Part shown: positions 57,092 to 64,000 of the stretch, in pieces
How positions within the stretch are numbered: the first letter of the stretch is position 1
How the letters are laid out: the number at the start of each line of letters is the position of its first letter
Notes under the pieces: model-generated
The model's database searches: none
What the model was told of the DNA's origin: nothing
The model's input: only the letters and a program-made list of their open reading frames with translations
Position numbers and translations under genes: made by a program
DNA from: Selaginella tamariscina
Lineage: Eukaryota; Streptophyta; Lycopodiopsida; Selaginellales; Selaginellaceae
NCBI GenBank assembly: GCA_003024785.1
Contig: PUQB01000111.1
Location: 333,212-397,211, forward strand
DNA: 64,000 nucleotides
Direction of reading: 5' to 3'

Positions 57092-58220
57092 TATGAGACT
57101 TAGGGTCCTACCTTTTAAAATGTCTATTCTTTAAACCTTAGAGGATATCATGAGTATACTTTAAGATCCCCCCAAATGCTCATGCCCTAACCCCATCAAA
57201 GAGATGTGTCCATACACATACCCACATGACATAACTAAGGCATTGTCACTTATTTATTTAGGACCTCATCCAGGAGTATAACCCCTTTAGGGTGACAAGG
57301 GGTACGTGACCCATGACTAACTCTTAAAGGTTTGAGTGGTCAACTCGTATTTAGTGAGTGTGTGCTATAGGCAAACATGAGTGCTTTACTAAGTAAACTT
57401 CTTAAGGTTACATTGAATAACCCTAAATATTAATGAACTTAGATTGTTCAACCCTTAGATCCCACCTAGCCAATGTGCTAATAACACACATAGTTATAAG
57501 ACTAACCTCTCTTAAGCCAATGCTCAAAACTTAACACTTTGATGTGAACACAAGTATGCATGCTTGCTAAAATATTCAACCCCTCGGTGTTAAGCCATGA
57601 AAGAATTCTAAAGGGCGTGCCTTAAGCATTGTACTGTGGTGCGTCACATCTTCATGTGACTGTTTCCCAAAATGTGAGCTACCATGCCATAGTCCCTTGG
57701 ATTCAAGAATTACTCAAAGTACCACGAACATGGCTCTCGAATGTTAACTCTAATACCCCTATGTAAACCCTCATGTTAACTAAGATCACGCGCCCATAGT
57801 TGGACAAGGACACATATGTGTCTTGCTTAATTGTGAATGCTACACCTAACTTGACATGGAGAAGGAGGCTGGAGACATGCCTCAACCTCTAACCCTAAAG
57901 ATGGGATATACCCTTATTGTCTGGAAGATGAGATGGCACAACAAAGGTTGTGCCTTAACAACACAAGCTAAAGCTTGCATTAGTAGAAGAGTAACGATTT
58001 AATCATGAACCCAAAAAAACTCTCACTAATGTATTATTTAATATATGTGACAGTGGCCCCTCCCTTTGTTTTCCTGTTTTGTAAAGTGGGCTAACACGAA
58101 ATCTCATTTCTAATGGGAATATACTTGGTGAGTGTAACTTAACGACCCTAAATCTTAACTTGAGGGATTTAAGGAGTGGGGTTAGGACAAACTTAGGGTT
58201 AGGTCAACCCTAGGGGTGTT
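57092..58220. other. Moderate-GC noncoding stretch, no recognised feature
   Basis: Less AT-rich than its surroundings and without microsatellites, with many stop codons in all frames and no conserved peptide. It may be an old, decayed repeat, but I see no terminal repeats. Confidence 0.4.
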
Positions 58221-61200
58221 TCTACCCATATTCAATGTCAAACTTACTGAAACTAACCGAAAAATAAGGGTAAGTGTTTTTTTAAATAGAAATGCTCTAG
58301 AGTTTTTTGTAAATACTTAATGACACTTGGTCGAATCATTATTAAATACTCAAGTGCACTAAGTAGGCATGTTTCTTACAATACATAGGGCTTATTGACA
58401 TAGTTCGGTAAGTAACAACAATCAACGTCCAAAAATAAAAAGCAATCATAATAAAAATTATGACAATAAGAAATTACATTGGAAATCATGTAAATATATT
58501 TCAAATTGCTTGTTTACATACATGTTTTTTATAATTAGTGATCTTATAATAATAATAGAATTTTTCAATTAGTACATGACTCTACTTTGAACATTTTAAT
58601 AGTTTCAATAAAGTGTTATTGCAAATAAACTATTTAAGGTCAATTGAATACATCGTACCATCACATGTATACATTATGAATAACATGGATGTACATAAAT
58701 TTACATCTTTTATAAATAGTGGTTACTATACAAGTACATAAAATCTTAGTTTTTTATTATTCAAAGCAAGAACATGTCTTTATGATTATAAGTTACTTTT
58801 TCAAATATTTTCTCAAGTTTGTTGTTCTCAACATCTACATTAATATAACATTCTTTTGAATAATTTTAACCAACTTAATTATTAATATCTTTTTAACTTC
58901 AAGTAACTGTAAGTTTAATAATTCAACTATGTTAAAGGTTTTATTCACCATAATATACTTACAAATCAGATCATTTGTAAAGCTTGAAAAACTATTATTA
59001 TCCTGTAAATCTATTAAGCTTGTCACATTGGAGGAAGAACTTAATTCATTTGTTTCATCTAATATGGCAAATTTAAAGTCTTTACTATTACCTTGTTGAC
59101 TAAATATATTAACTTCACATTAACCAAAAGACTCCATTGTTTTCACATGTGTTTACGTATTTATTTTAAGGATACTTTTCTTATCAATAACACTGATATG
59201 TTTATCTCAGTGTTTCTTTATTAATATAGTATTGTTAACCTCAATCAAGTACAAATTTCTTATTTTCATGAATCTCATATATAGCTTTATAATTATTAAA
59301 AATTAATGGGAAAATACTATGGAATAGTTTTTAAAAATAAATTAATAAGTTTGACACTTTTGAATTTATTTAAAATTCTCTATTAAATTGATCATATAAA
59401 AATTACGAGGAATTTGTTTAAATACACCCTTATAACATATTTTTATTTATTAAAAAAAATAAATTAACATTCTCATAACATTTAAAAACCACATCTAATA
59501 ATCATGAATTTCAATATTAACAACTCTAAATAGTAAATATTAAAAAAATTAAAGCTTCATTTGAAAAAAAAATTCCCTTAATGTGGCATTATTTTTAAAA
59601 TTACATTAAAAAAATCATGCTTTTAAATTTTATTAAATTAACATTTGACGTAAAACATTTTATAAATCCATAAACATTTACATATCAATAATTAAATTAA
59701 GAAGAAACATATGTTAAAAATGTGTACATATCATGTTAACATCTTCAATAAAAATAAAAAATAAATAAAAAAACTTATTACATAAAACACTATTGCTCAT
59801 GGGCATGATTAACCTTACATATTATAATATAATAATTAATTTATAACTCTAATTTTATTTTTAACATACATTTGATTTATAAAACATATAATACTTGAAG
59901 TTGAAACATGTATTACTCTTATAACATAATATATAGTTTTATTTTCATAATAGAGCTTATTTTTATTTAATAAAATTTTATTAAATTATTTTTATTATTA
60001 GTAATAATTTTACACACATATTTAATTAAGATGAAATAACACATGTTTTTCTTATAATACATAAAGATGGTTTACATTTTATTTTAATTTTGAACTTTAT
60101 TTAAGAATGAAATTATGTATATCATTAAGATATATATCATCACTTAAAAGCTCATAATTTTTAAAATAAAATTTATAAATATAATACATATTTAAGAGAT
60201 ACATTATATATCACATTAAAATTTTAAATGGCAAAACATAACTTCATGTGTGCATGTGTATACATGTATTATCGACTTCATTATCACAAATGTAAGTGTG
60301 TACAAAATAATATTATGTTTTCTCAATTATAATTTTAAATTCTCTTAACGAATTTATTTTTAATTTTGCAGACTTTTCTCTTATGAAAGATTTTGTATTA
60401 TTTAAAAATATTAAATTATCGCAACTTTATAAAATCATATAATAATCATTGACATAATGTCACATATATATAATTTTCATTATATACATTATACAACTAT
60501 AGCTAGTACATATGTCATGATTATACATTAAAATTATGCATAATATTTATGACTTATGTAGTGATTTATACTTATATATTTTATTTACTATTGGTGTATA
60601 TTAAATGACTAAGATAACCCATTATAAATTATATATAATGTGAAAACATGTCAAAGTTTTTAAAATGCCCTTCAAAATATTAAGCTATTCTTTATATATT
60701 TTTAAAGTTGATATATACTACATCATTTATATATATTATATTTAAGAGTTATAAATATAATAAATTATATTGTATAAACAAATATGTTTCAATATGTTTT
60801 AAATTGTAAGTTCCCTTAACCATAATTAACTAATTTATTAAATTTATATACATTTGAAGGATATAAAAAGGCCATTTCATTTATATAATTCTTTTTAAAT
60901 ACATATTTTTTCCTTAGTTTTTTTTGTATTTGCCAATTAATTAAATATTATTCACAGACTTATTATAAGAAAGGATATAGTGACATTAAAAACCCCTCTT
61001 TATAAATATAAATTTAACAATAATTTAAAGTTTGGACTATATTAAATTCTCACTATAATTTTTTTATATATTTTAAAAATATTTTAGATAAAAACTAATG
61101 GAGTTCTTATGTAAAAAACTTTTTTAAAGAAAATGTAAAATAAAATGATTTTATAAACCTTCCTTACTTAATTGTATAAATTAAATGTTTTAACATAACA

Positions 61201-63764
61201 TGTGATTCATGTTTTACTTTTTCAAATTTACATAAAGTACATAATTGTTCTTTTGTTAATACATTGATAATATATTATCCAGTTTTTATTTATAATGAAT
61301 GGGAGCTTATTTGTATTATAATAATATTTTTCCTACCACATTTTTAAAGTTTTGATGTTATTAAATATTATTGTATGTTTTTACATAAGAGTATAAATAT
61401 TTCATAACAATTTTTTATTTTACTTATAAGTTCATTTCATGCATTTTTCTAGAATTGTTTTAATTTTTAACAAGTTTTAAAATTTATTTTCCAAAGGTAT
61501 ATTCATCGTACATGTTTTTTTATTTAAATTCTCATTAAACATTAGGGTTTAACAATTAATTTTAAAGCAACAACTAGATATTATTCAATAATATAATTAT
61601 CAATTTAAACACAATACATAACAAATTTCAATTTTAATTTCTTATAATAGTATACAATAATATGAAACACTAATATTGTAGATTTTTAATTTTATTATAT
61701 TTATCACTTACTCAAGATTTTTACATTTTTATAATATATAAAAAAAATGTAACATGCATGATAACTTGCCCCTACCAAAACATTATGTAATACACAATAT
61801 CCTAAACCTTAAACCCTATGATACTCTTATGTCTCACATCAAGGTATTTATAAATATTTAATTTGATAAAGTTTTTAATTTGGATAAGATAGATTTCCAT
61901 TGTGATTTAAACAAATTTCATATTTTAAACATTTATTTTTAATCCATTTCATCACAAATTTTTTAAAGAAATTTAAATATTTTTGCATACTAATTCGTGT
62001 ATACATCAATAAAACCACATCATCATCACATAAAAGTAATAATATTACATATTACTTTAAATGAGGATCACCATCCCTTTAATTGATTAATATATGTAAA
62101 AATAATGAGCATTTATAATATTAAATTCATAAGCTAATAAGTCTATGTAAAGATTGTTTTTAACTAATGATATATAAGTCGTGACCAGATAATATAACTT
62201 TGCTATTGCAGACTCTAAAGCACATGGCACACTTGTCTTTATTTATTTCTTTAATGAACTATATCATATACTTTTTAAATGCCTCATTCATAAAATTAGG
62301 TAGTGTTATTAATTAATTAATAGTAAAATGTTTAGGATTAAATCTAACTTGACTTTTAATATGTATTTCAACCTGGTTAGCTCGTTGAATAAGTTTCTAA
62401 AATTGAAAAAAAAAAAAAAAAAGATACCATCGATATTTTATAATTAATTAATAATAATTTATCACTAAAAATTATTTTACATTCTATGATCCATGTAACC
62501 CTCTTTCAAAATTTAATTCAATATGTAAAATAATATTAATGGCACTTTAGGCATTACTATTTGTTTGTAACCATTTAAGTATGTTATTCATTTTAAACAA
62601 TACATAAATTAACTCAGCTTTCCTTAATTACCAAACATTCTTTATTTAAACATGCAATAATATCTTTAATTGTAGAAGCTGTCTTAATATATAACTATTC
62701 CAAATCTTATTTTCACTCTTCAAGTGAAATTTAGCTTTTTTGTATTTTATTGCACTGTTGAATTATCTTCCAAAACTTTTTAGATTATTTATAATTCTAT
62801 AAACAATTTTATTTCTTACATATATATCATCATTTCTTAAACCTTATCAAGTTTCATTATTCTTTCTCATGAAAATTATAAGTAAAATAGTTTTAACAAT
62901 CACTACCATATTAAACAGTCTAACATCAATAACTTTTCCAATGAAGCTGATAATTAATAATGTTTATGCAACTTTTAATAATTAAAACAAAAATGTATCA
63001 ATTGCTAATGTTTTTGATACTGTACTACGCTTAAATATTTGCTTACTGTGAGTTGCTTAGTCACACGCACACAGTATATATATAGAACGTGTATGTATGG
63101 AATGCTTTAGTTACAACGTGCATTAAATATCTTATTCATGTTTGGGGAGATTTGTTGAATTATGAGATATGACTGAATTTGTTGCATGTGTGTGCCTACA
63201 TACATTATATCATAACACACACACACACCATGCATATATATATATATAGTTAAAACTTGTACATCCACACACATATATGTTTGTGTGTATGTGTAAGTTA
63301 ATTTGACTCGTCGTATACATAACTTTTATAAAGGGCATTAAAAAAAAGATTATACACATTTACACAATACACAAATATATGGGCACATTCAGACAAGAAA
63401 AATGCCGCACAAATAGTCAATGTGTGTGTGTGTATAACATAAGATTTATCTTGTACATATATTATAATCATAATATATACAAACTAAGCATAACTGCAAA
63501 GATCCTGGGAATAATGACGAATCTTCACCTCTCTTATAAATTTAAGACGAGATTTTCATTTATTTACATAATATTCAATTTAATTAACTTTTAATGTAAA
63601 AGAGGAAAATTCAATATATGCTGATTTAATTCTTAGAAATTTAACTGTATTTTTAAGTGTAATAATTTAATTATGCTTTTTTAAAGTCAAGGATTCTAAC
63701 AGCAAAATGTCACTTTCTTTGTTTTTTTATTGTTTTTAATATTAAGATTTATCCTTGTAGATCT
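58221..63764. other. AT-rich gene desert
   Basis: About 80 percent A+T by eye, no ORF above about 70 codons. A homopolymer A run at 62404-62420. Near 63090-63560 there are B-family fragments (GTATGTATGGAATGCTT, GCAAAGATCCTGGGAATAA). No gene seen. Confidence 0.6.
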
Positions 63765-63769
63765 AACGG

Positions 63770-64000
63770 CCTATTGACCAGCTACTAACCTATTAAAAAC
63801 ATTGGAGTCATACAAGTTACATGCCCATCCAATGTTGTAATCCCATATATATTTCTTTGCTAAAACAATTAATTGAAGTAATAGAATGAAAATCCTTCAT
63901 GTTATAATAATCTTAGATGAAGTTTTGTAATCATTTGTAAATAACTTCCATCAATAACTCCAACAACACTAGGGATGCCTCTGATCTTTTCAAACTCTGA
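63770..64000 (-). pseudogene. PIF/Harbinger (HARBI1-type) transposase relic
   Basis: From 64000 downward the minus strand reads SEFEKIRGIPSVVGVIDGSY, then LQMITK; G-IP-VVG-IDGSY carries the first catalytic Asp of the Harbinger DDE transposase. After several frame shifts GFHS, KEIYMG and the GHVTCM-type block follow, where the family has the second motif with a short insert. No intact frame. It continues past the right edge. Confidence 0.65.

Overview
The window is nuclear DNA of a land plant. Evidence: exon-intron genes of plant families (KUP/HAK potassium transporter, plant-type myotubularin, cytosolic triose-phosphate isomerase, KDM3/JMJ25-like JmjC demethylase, FG nucleoporin NUP98, NEK kinase tail, a Dof-type zinc finger), plant telomere heptamers TTTAGGG, and a chromodomain Ty3/gypsy retrotransposon cluster. 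Introns are short, AT-rich and full of (GT)n, (GA)n and (TA)n tracts. Intergenic DNA is very AT-rich. The Sushi-like Gag and the plant Penelope-like element hint weakly at a seed-free lineage; I would not name a species.

Layout. 1-1.7 kb: 5' part of a KUP transporter (minus). 1.7-5.2 kb: two duplicated segments, B1 then A1, separated by a NEK-kinase exon; A1 ends in a broken Dof-like gene. 5.2-28.4 kb: a transposon block. Its base is a cluster of Penelope-like elements (PLE) in minus orientation, linked to TTTAGGG repeats and lacking an endonuclease domain. Into it jumped a Ty3/gypsy element (E2, 8488-24441), and two relatives (E1, E3) then jumped into E2's two LTRs. 29-34.2 kb: myotubularin and a small C2-domain gene (plus). 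34.5-39.7 kb: triose-phosphate isomerase and two unrecognised genes (minus). 40-45.7 kb: a NUP98-type nucleoporin (plus) with a NUP96-like tail. 46.4-49.3 kb: AT-rich desert. 49.4-50.9 kb: a KDM3-type demethylase (minus), cut at its 5' end exactly where the second copy of segment A begins. 50.9-54.4 kb: A2 (better-preserved Dof gene), a GT47/exostosin fragment and B2, with segment order swapped relative to the first copy. 54.4-64 kb: gene-poor AT-rich DNA with a foldback element, a PIF/Harbinger-like MITE and a Harbinger transposase relic at the right edge.

Almost every gene, including those that should be housekeeping, carries several one-base frame breaks at conserved positions, and the E1 and E3 copies differ by scattered small deletions. 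I read this mainly as residual long-read assembly indels, so 'pseudogene' is not claimed for the cellular genes unless there is independent evidence. The main biological interest is the endonuclease-less, telomere-joined Penelope-like element family at 5.2-28.4 kb and the duplicated Dof-like locus.
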